This document shows positions 1 to 5,967 of a DNA stretch of 6,470 nt, piece after piece. The DNA comes from Candidatus Thorarchaeota archaeon. GTDB lineage: Archaea; Asgardarchaeota; Thorarchaeia; Thorarchaeales; Thorarchaeaceae. Location of the stretch: NCBI GenBank assembly GCA_020355105.1, contig CP070658.1, forward strand, positions 1,986,782-1,993,251, in the 5' to 3' direction. The notes under the pieces are model-generated. The model was not told where the DNA came from. It ran no database searches and saw only the letters and a list, made by a program, of their open reading frames with translations. Within the stretch, counting starts at the first letter, position 1; every line of letters starts with the position of its first letter. Position numbers and translations under genes: made by a program.

Positions 1-738
1 ATCCTCTCGAATCTCAAAGATGGCCAAGGACGTTTGCTTCACCGATTCAGGGATGGAGAGTCATCAGTCAATGCATTTCTGGAGGACTACGCCTTCTTCG
101 TTTGGGGCCTAGTGGAGCTGTATGAAACCACGTTTGATCCGAAGTACCTTGAGATGGCCAGAGAAATGACCGGTGACCAGATCACCCACTTTTGGGACGA
201 ATCTGAGGGCGCCTTCTTCTTCACAGCCCATGATTCAGAAGACCTGCTAGTGAGAAAGAAGGAGGTGTACGACGGAGCCATCCCCTCAGGCAACTCAGTG
301 TCGATGCTTAATCTCATTCGTCTCGCCAGACTTCTTGGCGATAACGAACTTGAGAGCAAAGCAGACATCATTGGGAAGGCATTCTCCCATGAGATCTCAA
401 GAATGCAGACAGCGTATTCTTTCATGTTGGTTGCGCTAGACTACGCACTTGGCCCGTCTCATGAGATTGTAGTAGCCGGGGAAACGAATAGTGAGGATAC
501 GATGGCTATGCTGCGGTCCTTGAGAGAGAGATTCCTGCCGTCCACAGTGGTCCTTCTCAGGACAGGCGGAGAGGTCTCGAAACAGCTAGACAGTCTTGCT
601 CCATTCTCCAAGTTCATGGACACCGTGAATGGCGAAGCTACTGCTCATGTCTGCACCAATCACAATTGCAAGCTGCCGACCAACGACGTTGGACGAATTC
701 TCAGTCTCCTTGGCGAACACCAAGTAGTATCCAAGTAG
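1..738 (+). CDS. C-terminal part of YyaL/DUF255 (SSP411, spermatogenesis-associated protein 20) family protein; 5' end outside window
   Basis: The reading frame is open from base 1 to the TAG at 736-738, giving 245 residues with no start in view. The TTG at 34 is internal, because conserved family sequence (GRLLHRFRDGE) runs across it. Recognisable landmarks of the family's (alpha/alpha)6-barrel half are FLEDYAFFVWGLVELYETTFD, the YDGAIPSGNSV motif at about residues 90-100, and the C-terminal VCTNHNCKLPTND with its two cysteines. Family members usually have about 600-700 residues, with an N-terminal thioredoxin-like DUF255 domain, so roughly the last third is present here. The barrel resembles N-acylglucosamine 2-epimerase-like folds, but the biochemical role of the family is poorly defined and I assign no reaction. 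The gene converges on the minus-strand protease gene with an 18-bp gap, and I see no T-run terminator between them. The family call is confident; whether the protein is complete upstream cannot be seen. Confidence 0.9.
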   Translation: MLSNLKDGQGRLLHRFRDGESSVNAFLEDYAFFVWGLVELYETTFDPKYLEMAREMTGDQITHFWDESEGAFFFTAHDSEDLLVRKKEVYDGAIPSGNSVSMLNLIRLARLLGDNELESKADIIGKAFSHEISRMQTAYSFMLVALDYALGPSHEIVVAGETNSEDTMAMLRSLRERFLPSTVVLLRTGGEVSKQLDSLAPFSKFMDTVNGEATAHVCTNHNCKLPTNDVGRILSLLGEHQVVSK

Positions 739-756
739 CTACCCTTCTCTAAGGGG

Positions 757-2241
757 TCACTGGGATGGTGTCCTCCGAATCAAGATGATTACAGCTACTA
801 CCAAAGCACTAACTCCGAATGCGGCGATGGTAATCCATGGACCGTAGACAATGAACGGGTTGTTCGGCCAGATCTCGGCCAAGGCATTCCCTGCCGCGAG
901 CCAAGAGTCAGCAATTCCCAGAAGATGAGTCGTTATTGTAGATAGCTCGTCCTCGTACTGATTCATTACCGACTCAATGTCACCTGTCGAATTGAATTCA
1001 TCCGCCATTGATTGGAAAGTCGATGCGACGAAACCATCGTAGAGTGTCAGATTCCCTGGGTATATGAGCGTGCCATTGTCTGCCAGTGCCTCGAAATGAG
1101 GGAGCGATGCCTCGCCCGCATCTACGAAATCCGACAACTCTACATCAGGCATCAACTCAGGAAGGCGTTGCAGGGCAGTTCGGAAAGAAAGATACTGAAG
1201 ACTGACCTGCGCCTCCAGACCCAGCCCAAGGAAGAGAATCAAAGATGCCTTGAATTCCCGTTCCCCATCCATGCCCGTGAAGATGTCCAAGTATTCAGTC
1301 AACCTTTGTCGACGGTAGTCAACGCTGAGCGCCCTAAATGCGGCTTCTCCAAAGTTCCACAGAACGGCTGTGTCGGGAGATGCTTCGTAGGCCGCAGGTA
1401 CACCTAGGATACGGTCTCGGATATATGGGCCCAACAGTGCACTCCTATCATCTGGTACGTCGCCTCCAGGTTTGAAGAGCATACTGATGAAGTACCGTCT
1501 AGACCATGCATTGGATAGGGCAGTGTAGGATATCGGTGTGTAGTTCCCTCGACCATCCGCTGGATAACCGAATTCGTTGCCAAAAGAGCCTACTCCAGGA
1601 TCAACTATGGTTGCATTTCCGGCGGCATCATCGTAGCCTACCACCAGTATCCCATGACCTCCCCCGGATAGGCCTTGCGCTCTCAAGAAATCATAGTCTC
1701 TTGCTGGAAGCCATGCAGGGTCCACACTCAGGAGGAGGGGATATCCTGCATCAATCGAAGACCGCATCAGGTCAAAGGCACCTTCCTCTCCGTCAAGAAG
1801 GTGTACGCTAATGCCACGGCCTTCCCAAACTTCGACTAGTTGCTCGACACCAGGGGTGGCTGTGTCCATGTACACAGTCATGTTCAGTCCGTAAAGGTCT
1901 GCCGCGAATTGGGTTGGTTCCACTTGCATGTAGATAGCCCCTGGATACATCACCATGGTATCATTGTAGTTCAGGTAAGCGAACGAGTATCCTACACTTG
2001 TGACGGCAAGAACGTCATGAAGGTCAAGTGGAACGCCAGCTGACTGGAAGGCCATTGATGTTGCCGCCCAGGCGCATAGCCCGTTGATCTCTTGCCAAAC
2101 GTAGGGGACGCCAGTGACAAGCCCTTCTGTTGCTGCAGGCAGATAGGACCCTGAATCCATCGTGGCCGCCGCCGTGCCGCTAGGACTGACTGTGGCAGTG
2201 AGCAACAGAATCACTGAGATGAGAAGAGCAAGGCGTTTCAT
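757..2241 (-). CDS. Secreted, C-terminally membrane-anchored C39-like (papain-fold) cysteine protease
   Basis: The protein has 494 residues. The first 26 or so form a signal peptide: KR, a hydrophobic core, then SGTAAA as a likely cleavage region. Residues about 42-256 fit the Peptidase_C39-like/papain fold. Gln50 (VPYVWQ) and Cys56 (NGLCAWAATS) have the Gln-x5-Cys spacing of the oxyanion Gln and nucleophile. His196 lies in GGGHGILVVGYDD and Asp214 in ATIVDPGVGSFG. Cys56 is the only cysteine in the protein. Residues about 260-460 are a mostly helical region I do not recognise. Residues about 467-488 form one membrane span, followed by a short basic tail RRTPSQ. The catalytic domain should therefore face outside. 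Seven N-X-S/T sequons (N93, N120, N209, N233, N389, N397, N417) suggest surface glycosylation. The ATG at 2241 directly precedes the signal peptide. The substrate is unknown; a peptidase is more likely than an ABC-coupled leader processor, since no transporter domain is fused. A transglutaminase-like or inactive relative is possible. Confidence 0.85.
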   Translation of the reverse strand: MKRLALLISVILLLTATVSPSGTAAATMDSGSYLPAATEGLVTGVPYVWQEINGLCAWAATSMAFQSAGVPLDLHDVLAVTSVGYSFAYLNYNDTMVMYPGAIYMQVEPTQFAADLYGLNMTVYMDTATPGVEQLVEVWEGRGISVHLLDGEEGAFDLMRSSIDAGYPLLLSVDPAWLPARDYDFLRAQGLSGGGHGILVVGYDDAAGNATIVDPGVGSFGNEFGYPADGRGNYTPISYTALSNAWSRRYFISMLFKPGGDVPDDRSALLGPYIRDRILGVPAAYEASPDTAVLWNFGEAAFRALSVDYRRQRLTEYLDIFTGMDGEREFKASLILFLGLGLEAQVSLQYLSFRTALQRLPELMPDVELSDFVDAGEASLPHFEALADNGTLIYPGNLTLYDGFVASTFQSMADEFNSTGDIESVMNQYEDELSTITTHLLGIADSWLAAGNALAEIWPNNPFIVYGPWITIAAFGVSALVVAVIILIRRTPSQ

Positions 2242-2263
2242 GGCTACTTCACTTTGGTTTCAG

Positions 2264-2278
2264 TTATGACGGTCATAA
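2264..2278 (-). promoter_or_regulatory. 15-bp perfect palindrome (TTATGAC-G-GTCATAA), candidate operator/promoter of the protease gene
   Basis: Two 7-bp arms around a single central base lie 23-37 bp upstream of the protease ATG at 2241. Read on the minus strand, TTATGA within the right-hand arm is the only TATA-like sequence near the start. It would place a transcription start about 10 bp before the ATG, i.e. a nearly leaderless mRNA. No convincing Shine-Dalgarno motif precedes the ATG. A protein bound to the palindrome would overlap the TBP site. Function is inferred from position and symmetry only. Confidence 0.35.
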
Positions 2279-2304
2279 GGGTGTCGTTATGGCGAACATG
2301 TTGG

Positions 2305-2338
2305 AAAGAGAATCTTGCAAGAGAGAGTTGCGAAATGC
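2305..2338 (-). terminator. Possible pyrimidine-rich 3' end of the MFS gene
   Basis: Just after the TAG of the transporter gene, the minus strand is rich in C and T (CTCTCTCTTGCAAG, then TTCTCTTTCC). It includes the 10-bp palindrome TCTTGCAAGA at 2313-2322. Archaeal terminators are usually oligo-T tracts, with or without a hairpin. This one is only pyrimidine-rich, so the call is weak. Confidence 0.2.
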
Positions 2339-3733
2339 CTACTGCTCTAGTGATTCAAGCTCAAGCTCCTCGACATCAACTCGTGGCTCGATGCTCTTTG
2401 TTGTCAACACAGCAAGAATGATGACATTCAGAATGACAACCGAGTATAGCAGAGGAAGACCCTGCCAAGCATCGTAGATGAATCCTGCCGGGATTGGCCC
2501 TATGGAAACAAAGAGGAACACCACCACCATTGTCAAGCTCAACATCTTTCCAAGGTCTGGGCGAGGCAATGATTTCAATATGTAAGTCCCCAATATGGAG
2601 AACCAGAGTGTATCATTGATTGACTTCAACGCGGTAGCTAGGAAGGCAAGAGAGAACAAGATGCTGAGTCCCGGATAGAGGGCGTCAAGTCCAGCTAGCC
2701 AGTCTGCTGGAGCTATGTACGGAATCTGCTCAGCCAAGATGAGAAGCCCAACAGCAATTGGCATCACGGCATAGACAGCGATTGTGAGACCTCTCCCGCC
2801 TCTCTTATCGAATACTCTCCCAAGATAGAGAGTCAGTGGAACTGAGAACATGAGCGTGACCAAAATCATGAGATTGATTTCACCTATTGTGAACGCCAAA
2901 GTTTCGTTGACGTAGTACAGACTCGCAAACCGGTAGAATGCATCACTGAACGCATCTAGGCTGACCACAGCGACAAAGATTGGGAAAACTCTGATTAGAA
3001 GCTTCAGGCCGCGTATGTTCTCTCCAAGAAAGTCTCTCAGGACATTTCCATGGCGATTTGCTCTGTCTGGTTGTGGGATAGATTTCAGGACTGTCAATCT
3101 GATCGCGGCAGCAATCATGTAGAGTATCCCTGCAATGAAGAGAAGAAACTGCATGGTTTCGATGAAGCCCGTCCCCATTCCAAGCAGAATTGAAACAAGG
3201 AACAGAGGAACAAGCCCCCAAGTAGTACCAAGCGTGAACAGACTATTGGCAACACCGCCAAGTCTTCGGTCGACCTGTTCCATGGCATAGGCCTGACCCG
3301 CAATGCCAGTGAACGACGACAATCCGAAGATAACCATAGAAACAGCGATGGCAACCATATCGGTTGAAACGGCTAACATCAGAAACGCAATTCCATTCAC
3401 AATCATCGTGACAGCCGATAGCTTGCGGCGATCATAATTGTCTGCGAGGTAGCCCGAGAATGTTGTACCAATCATGTTGACGACGAACATTAGTGAGATG
3501 AGGACTCCTACCATGACATATGATACGCCAATGTCACGGAAGTAGAGCGTGAAGTACTGGTTCAGGACACCCATGCTGCTGTAGATCCAAACAGTTCCCA
3601 AGTAGATGGCCCAGTTGCGGTTGCTGAGTACGCGTCGAACAGACTCAAACCATGAAAGCCCAGATACGTCATCATCAGGTTCCGGAACCGGAGTCACTCC
3701 GAGGGCTTCCAATCCTTCTTTATGTTCTGACAC
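2339..3733 (-). CDS. Major facilitator superfamily (MFS) transporter, 12 TM
   Basis: This is a 464-residue polytopic membrane protein. A soluble N-terminus of about 38 residues leads into two six-helix halves, with hydrophobic stretches at roughly 41-60, 69-93, 105-122, 126-148, 163-185, 192-212, 248-268, 283-303, 316-335, 352-370, 398-418 and 425-444. The MFS motif A between helices 2 and 3 is clear as GYLADNYDRRK (94-104). Its second-half counterpart is GRVFDKRGGR (305-314). A hydrophilic loop at about 217-240 separates the halves, and the C-terminus is acidic (EELELESLEQ). The substrate cannot be told; drug/metabolite efflux or sugar uptake would both fit. The start is GTG, supported by GGTGA six bases upstream. 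It is probably transcribed from its own promoter rather than from the operon 112 bp upstream. The protease gene follows 97 bp downstream on the same strand, with a candidate promoter of its own. Confidence 0.9.
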   Translation of the reverse strand: MSEHKEGLEALGVTPVPEPDDDVSGLSWFESVRRVLSNRNWAIYLGTVWIYSSMGVLNQYFTLYFRDIGVSYVMVGVLISLMFVVNMIGTTFSGYLADNYDRRKLSAVTMIVNGIAFLMLAVSTDMVAIAVSMVIFGLSSFTGIAGQAYAMEQVDRRLGGVANSLFTLGTTWGLVPLFLVSILLGMGTGFIETMQFLLFIAGILYMIAAAIRLTVLKSIPQPDRANRHGNVLRDFLGENIRGLKLLIRVFPIFVAVVSLDAFSDAFYRFASLYYVNETLAFTIGEINLMILVTLMFSVPLTLYLGRVFDKRGGRGLTIAVYAVMPIAVGLLILAEQIPYIAPADWLAGLDALYPGLSILFSLAFLATALKSINDTLWFSILGTYILKSLPRPDLGKMLSLTMVVVFLFVSIGPIPAGFIYDAWQGLPLLYSVVILNVIILAVLTTKSIEPRVDVEELELESLEQ

Positions 3734-3739
3734 GGTCTT

Positions 3740-3790
3740 TCACCGACGGGGTCTGCTGCTTTCAACTGTGTGCATAAAGGTATATCTCAA
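3740..3790 (-). promoter_or_regulatory. Promoter and Shine-Dalgarno of the MFS gene
   Basis: On the minus strand, GGTGA (3740-3744) is complementary to the 16S rRNA 3' end and lies six bases before the GTG at 3733. This fixes that non-ATG start. Further upstream, GAGATATACCTTTATG (3773-3788) offers two overlapping TATA-like cores. Either would put transcription initiation around 3750-3757, giving a leader of about 20 bases that contains the SD. The exact box and start are inferred. Confidence 0.5.
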
Positions 3791-3845
3791 TAGGCCAGTC
3801 TGGACATTGTAAGATTCCTGGAATAACGAAGTGTGAGGAATGAGC

Positions 3846-4277
3846 CTACTCCAAGATTTCGGTTTCTGCGTACCTTCCAGTCATCAGGCGAATAATCTCC
3901 CACTTACCATCGGGCGATAGCTGCCAGATTTCCAGGAGGCGTCCATACACCTTCTCAGTCGGTCCTCCAGACCGTGGGGTACGCGTTTCAGTGAAGCTTC
4001 CAAGCGAATAGGCACGTTTCTCGTAAACATCAATGAACTCCCTGTTCGGATTCCAAGATACTGTAGTATACATCGACATGAACTCAACAAATGCTTCTCT
4101 TATAGAGTCTCGTCCCACTATGTCCTCCGTCAGTGGCCACATCAATCGTGCATCTTCACGAAAGATGTTGCTAACATCCAGAGCACGGTCCTCAGAAAAG
4201 GCCGAGTCCAATTCTGCCATTGTTTCCAACAGATGGTCCTTGTTCGAACTACTAGACTTCGATGATTGAACCGTCAT
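3846..4277 (-). CDS. NTF2-fold SnoaL-like/DUF4440-type protein (second gene of operon)
   Basis: From the ATG at 4277 the product has 143 residues, a normal length for a single NTF2-like domain. After a serine-rich N-terminus (SSKSSSS), the domain shows a first helix ending in the pattern FREDARLMWPL, then EDIVGRDSIREAFVEFMSMY. This matches the F.xDAxxxxP...xGRxAIxxxF signature of the SnoaL-like/DUF4440 group. The second half is beta-rich, with YGRLLEIWQLSPDGKWEIIRLMTGRY typical of the last two strands (WxxxxDGxWxIxR). Such domains form a cone-shaped pocket and often dimerise, as enzymes or ligand binders; no specific reaction can be assigned. The frame stays open upstream to an ATG at 4346, but that would overlap the previous gene by 50 bases. 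The 4277 ATG has GAGG nine bases upstream and lies 19 bases after the preceding stop, so I prefer it; the ATG at 4292 lacks an SD. Confidence 0.8.
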   Translation of the reverse strand: MTVQSSKSSSSNKDHLLETMAELDSAFSEDRALDVSNIFREDARLMWPLTEDIVGRDSIREAFVEFMSMYTTVSWNPNREFIDVYEKRAYSLGSFTETRTPRSGGPTEKVYGRLLEIWQLSPDGKWEIIRLMTGRYAETEILE

Positions 4278-4286
4278 GATATCGCG

Positions 4287-4290
4287 CCTC
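4287..4290 (-). promoter_or_regulatory. Shine-Dalgarno GAGG deciding the start at 4277
   Basis: GAGG on the minus strand, nine bases before the ATG at 4277 and just after the stop of the upstream gene. No comparable motif precedes the in-frame ATGs at 4292, 4319 or 4346. Confidence 0.5.
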
Positions 4291-4296
4291 ATCAGG

Positions 4297-4734
4297 TCAA
4301 ACTGGTTGCACAATCTCATCTGGAAATCCTTTGTATTCGATAACACCCAGTTTTCCGAGATAGTCTATAGGGTTCCAGACAGACCAACCCTCTACAATCT
4401 TCCCGTCAACAATGCGATAGTGTGGAACTGCTTCCATGACGACTTTCTTCCCAGTTGGGGCTATTCCGCGATACTCACCCGTGTGTGTAGCCGTGATTCT
4501 TGCCTTGATCCATACTGAATTCTCGTCTGCGACAATATCCTCTATAGTCCGGTGGATGTCAGGGAAACCGATGTATTGCCTTCTCAAGACCTCCTTCAAG
4601 TCTTCCCGACTTTGAATCTTCAGTTGCTTGTTCACATAGTCTGGCACTAGCAAGTCATCAAGCAACTCTGGATCCTGCATATTCACGATCTCCATCATCT
4701 TGCGACCAATTTCCAGATTCTCTTCTGATGACAT
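4297..4734 (-). CDS. SnoaL-like polyketide cyclase/ester cyclase family protein (first gene of operon)
   Basis: The 145-residue product matches the SnoaL-like ester cyclase family along its length. Landmarks are a helical start, LVPDYVNKQ (29-37; usually YVNH), GFPDIHRTIEDIVADENSVWIKARITATHTGEYRGIAPTGK (57-96, the core signature of the family) and RIVDGKIVEGWSVW (107-120). The fold is an alpha+beta cone (NTF2-like). Characterised members catalyse intramolecular aldol closure of polyketide intermediates, but most genomic relatives have unknown substrates. The Asp that usually follows the GKIxExW motif at Trp+4 is Asn121 here, and the usual His of YVNH is Lys36. Classical cyclase chemistry is therefore doubtful, and ligand binding or another reaction is possible. 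The protein is probably cytoplasmic, as no signal or membrane segment is seen. The ATG at 4734 has an SD-like AGGGTTGA about seven bases upstream. The gene is co-transcribed with the NTF2-fold gene that starts 19 bases after its stop, and it diverges from the surface-protein gene. Confidence 0.87.
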   Translation of the reverse strand: MSSEENLEIGRKMMEIVNMQDPELLDDLLVPDYVNKQLKIQSREDLKEVLRRQYIGFPDIHRTIEDIVADENSVWIKARITATHTGEYRGIAPTGKKVVMEAVPHYRIVDGKIVEGWSVWNPIDYLGKLGVIEYKGFPDEIVQPV

Positions 4735-4771
4735 AGGACTTCAACCCTCTCTGCTATCAATCATGGTTTGA

Positions 4772-4797
4772 CCTTTATATAGTTAACTATTGTTAAT
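4772..4797 (-). promoter_or_regulatory. Promoter of the SnoaL-like operon with adjoining inverted repeat
   Basis: On the minus strand a good archaeal TATA box, CTATATAAAGG (4772-4782), would start transcription near 4750, leaving a leader of about 16 bases before the ATG at 4734. Immediately upstream, in the BRE region, is the inverted repeat TTAAC-N4-GTTAA (4783-4796). The repeat could be an operator that blocks TFB/TBP binding. On the + strand its first ten bases (TTAACTATTG) nearly match the repeat in the promoter of the HTH gene. The promoter call is fairly firm; the operator role is inferred. Confidence 0.6.
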
Positions 4798-4924
4798 AAG
4801 TTATGGGGAAGAGTAGTAACGATGTCTTCTGAGTAGAACTAGAATACAGCAGTAGTAACCTAGAATGAGGTCGATGACTATACACGTCGGCAATAGATAC
4901 TAATTAAGAAATGACATGCGAGCA

Positions 4925-4930
4925 GGGAGG
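4925..4930 (+). promoter_or_regulatory. Shine-Dalgarno GGGAGG of the surface-protein gene
   Basis: GGGAGG is the strongest SD in this region. It ends three bases before the ATG at 4934, so the spacing is short. It favours 4934 over the in-frame ATG at 4916, which has no SD. Confidence 0.45.
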
Positions 4931-4933
4931 AAA

Positions 4934-5605
4934 ATGAGAAGAAGGTCGATGGTTATCCTCTTTTGCGTGTTATTGGCTTCTGCCATAGTCATCGGGGGTT
5001 TGTACGTCCTACTCACCCTGGAGCCAATAACTCCGTATGATGAAACAGTGGTCATCTATGAAACCACCTATACTGAAGCTGAGAACATCTCAATCTACTA
5101 TGATGTATGTTTTCACAATGCGACCTTCAACGTAGTTGATGATCCCGGGTATATGATCAAGATCGACTACAAGCTCGAGATCCTGGTAGAGGGGGCGATG
5201 GGGAAGAACACCAACCTCCAGGTGACACAGAGTGCGTATGGCAGGTACATGACCATCCAGATATTGAAGGAAAACCCCGCTGACGTCTGTGCATTGAACA
5301 AAGGAGATGCAAGGGCGATCGTCAACGTCACTATCAACAGCGCCTATACCATCGATATCGAAGCGTTGGCAGGACACGGCCATATCAACATGACCGCCAG
5401 CAACGCAAGTTTTGACACTGTCTACTTTCATCATGGTCTCAACTGCCCTGGCAACAATGGAATCAACATAACGAACTCGGTGATCTACGAAGATTTGAGA
5501 TGTGAAGTGTCAACAGGGCATTTCTGGGTGAGACTCGAGAACGTCAGCGTTGCAGGTACTGTCGAATGTGCACCGCCAGATCGGGGAATGCTGATTCAAG
5601 TATGA
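4934..5605 (+). CDS. Unrecognised single-pass membrane-anchored extracellular protein, sequon- and cysteine-rich
   Basis: From the ATG at 4934 the product has 223 residues; an ATG at 4916 would add six. A basic MRRRS start is followed by one hydrophobic segment (about residues 6-28 from 4934: MVILFCVLLASAIVIGGLYV) and then an ectodomain of about 190 residues. The segment could be an uncleaved N-terminal anchor or a signal peptide. The ectodomain has five cysteines and seven N-X-S/T sequons. Its second half is a run of short alternating beta-strand-like stretches (INMTASNASFDTVYF, GINITNSVIYEDLRCEVS, FWVRLENVSVAGTVECAPP). This suggests a stacked-beta architecture like DUF4097-type repeats, but I cannot assign a family. 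It diverges from the SnoaL-like operon across about 200 bp. A weak TATA-like ACTATACA lies near 4877. The stop at 5603-5605 follows soon after the last strand, so the protein may be slightly short at its C-terminus. It is probably a surface protein of unknown function. Confidence 0.75.
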   Translation: MRRRSMVILFCVLLASAIVIGGLYVLLTLEPITPYDETVVIYETTYTEAENISIYYDVCFHNATFNVVDDPGYMIKIDYKLEILVEGAMGKNTNLQVTQSAYGRYMTIQILKENPADVCALNKGDARAIVNVTINSAYTIDIEALAGHGHINMTASNASFDTVYFHHGLNCPGNNGINITNSVIYEDLRCEVSTGHFWVRLENVSVAGTVECAPPDRGMLIQV

Positions 5606-5862
5606 GTCAAGAAACCTACACTGATTTGTATCATACAGACGTGTGACGCAGTGGCTGTCTCGGAGGGGCAAGAACGGACAAGCGACGCACTCTAAGATCG
5701 TATGGGAGCCCAAGGGCGAATCACATCCCTACGCGGTTCACCTTTGAAAAGGCCGTTTTGCAGATTTGCAGCACTCTATGTGACCGCTTCTCTTCGAACC
5801 CAATGAAACGGGTATTCTCCCATAACTCCGAGAATTCCAAGGGTTTTAAGTTGTCAGTAATG
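5606..5862. other. Non-coding stretch with one imperfect hairpin
   Basis: I see no convincing gene on either strand here. The longest frame, on the minus strand at 5510-5713, runs into the surface-protein gene and is cysteine-scattered and low in plausibility. I found no tRNA arms or box C/D motifs. The only structure I can support is an imperfect hairpin at 5811-5838: GGTATTCTC, a 10-base loop, then GAGAATTCC, with one T:T mismatch. It is followed by GGGTTTTAAG. It could be a terminator for the surface-protein transcript, about 200 bases past its stop, or chance. A competing small hairpin ACCC-N8-GGGT (5798-5813) overlaps it. Confidence 0.4.
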
Positions 5863-5892
5863 AATTAACCATTGACCGGTTAATTTATATAT
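5863..5892 (+). promoter_or_regulatory. Promoter of the HTH gene with a perfect 8-bp inverted repeat abutting the TATA box
   Basis: Arms AATTAACC (5863-5870) and GGTTAATT (5878-5885) match perfectly around a 7-base spacer. They run directly into the TATA box TTTATATAT (5884-5892). Transcription would start near 5914-5918, giving a leader of about 50 bases. The repeat covers the BRE position, so a bound dimer should compete with TFB/TBP, the usual geometry of archaeal repression. Autoregulation by the downstream HTH protein is the simplest inference; no binding data are visible. Confidence 0.6.
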
Positions 5893-5930
5893 CAAAGAGC
5901 TATTAGGATATAGTTGCCAGAGTCAGGTTA

Positions 5931-5962
5931 ACGTTCAAGTTAGGAGGAAAGCGACACGTTCA
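5931..5962 (+). promoter_or_regulatory. Leader of the HTH gene: distant GGAGG and flanking ACGTTCA direct repeat
   Basis: A strong GGAGG (5943-5947) lies 20 bases before the TTG start, too far for ordinary SD use. The 7-mer ACGTTCA occurs on both sides of it (5931-5937 and 5956-5962). No ATG, GTG or TTG lies at normal spacing from the GGAGG in any frame. CTCC at 5963-5966 could pair with its GGAG and bring the TTG nearer, or mask the SD; this is only four base pairs. Confidence 0.3.
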
Positions 5963-5967
5963 CTCCA

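Noticed and set aside
1012..1407. Open frame of 131 codons on the + strand inside the protease gene
   Set aside because: It lies antisense to a gene with a signal peptide, catalytic motifs and a membrane anchor. Its own product shows no recognisable feature.
3846..4346. Longer form of the second NTF2-fold gene starting at 4346
   Set aside because: It would overlap the upstream gene by 50 bases and the added residues do not belong to the domain; 4277 has an SD.
4774..4781. TTTATATA read on the + strand as promoter of the surface-protein gene
   Set aside because: It lies about 150 bp before the start and fits the minus-strand operon far better, at normal TATA distance.
4812..4866. Short direct repeats AGTAGTAAC (4812, 4851) and CTAGAAT (4839, 4860)
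   Set aside because: Unequal spacing and only two copies each, so neither an array nor a clear operator pair; probably chance in AT-rich intergenic DNA.
5602..5646. 14-codon frame whose ATG overlaps the surface-protein stop (ATGA)
   Set aside because: The overlap looks like translational coupling, but the frame is very short, has no SD and no recognisable sequence; chance is likelier.
5510..5713. Minus-strand frame of 67 codons spanning the end of the surface-protein gene
   Set aside because: No SD or promoter, composition unlike a real protein, and antisense overlap with a better-supported gene.
5640..5810. Possible tRNA (GGGCGAATC- and TTCGAACCC-like pieces)
   Set aside because: No pairing T-arm, anticodon arm or acceptor stem could be formed around either piece on either strand.
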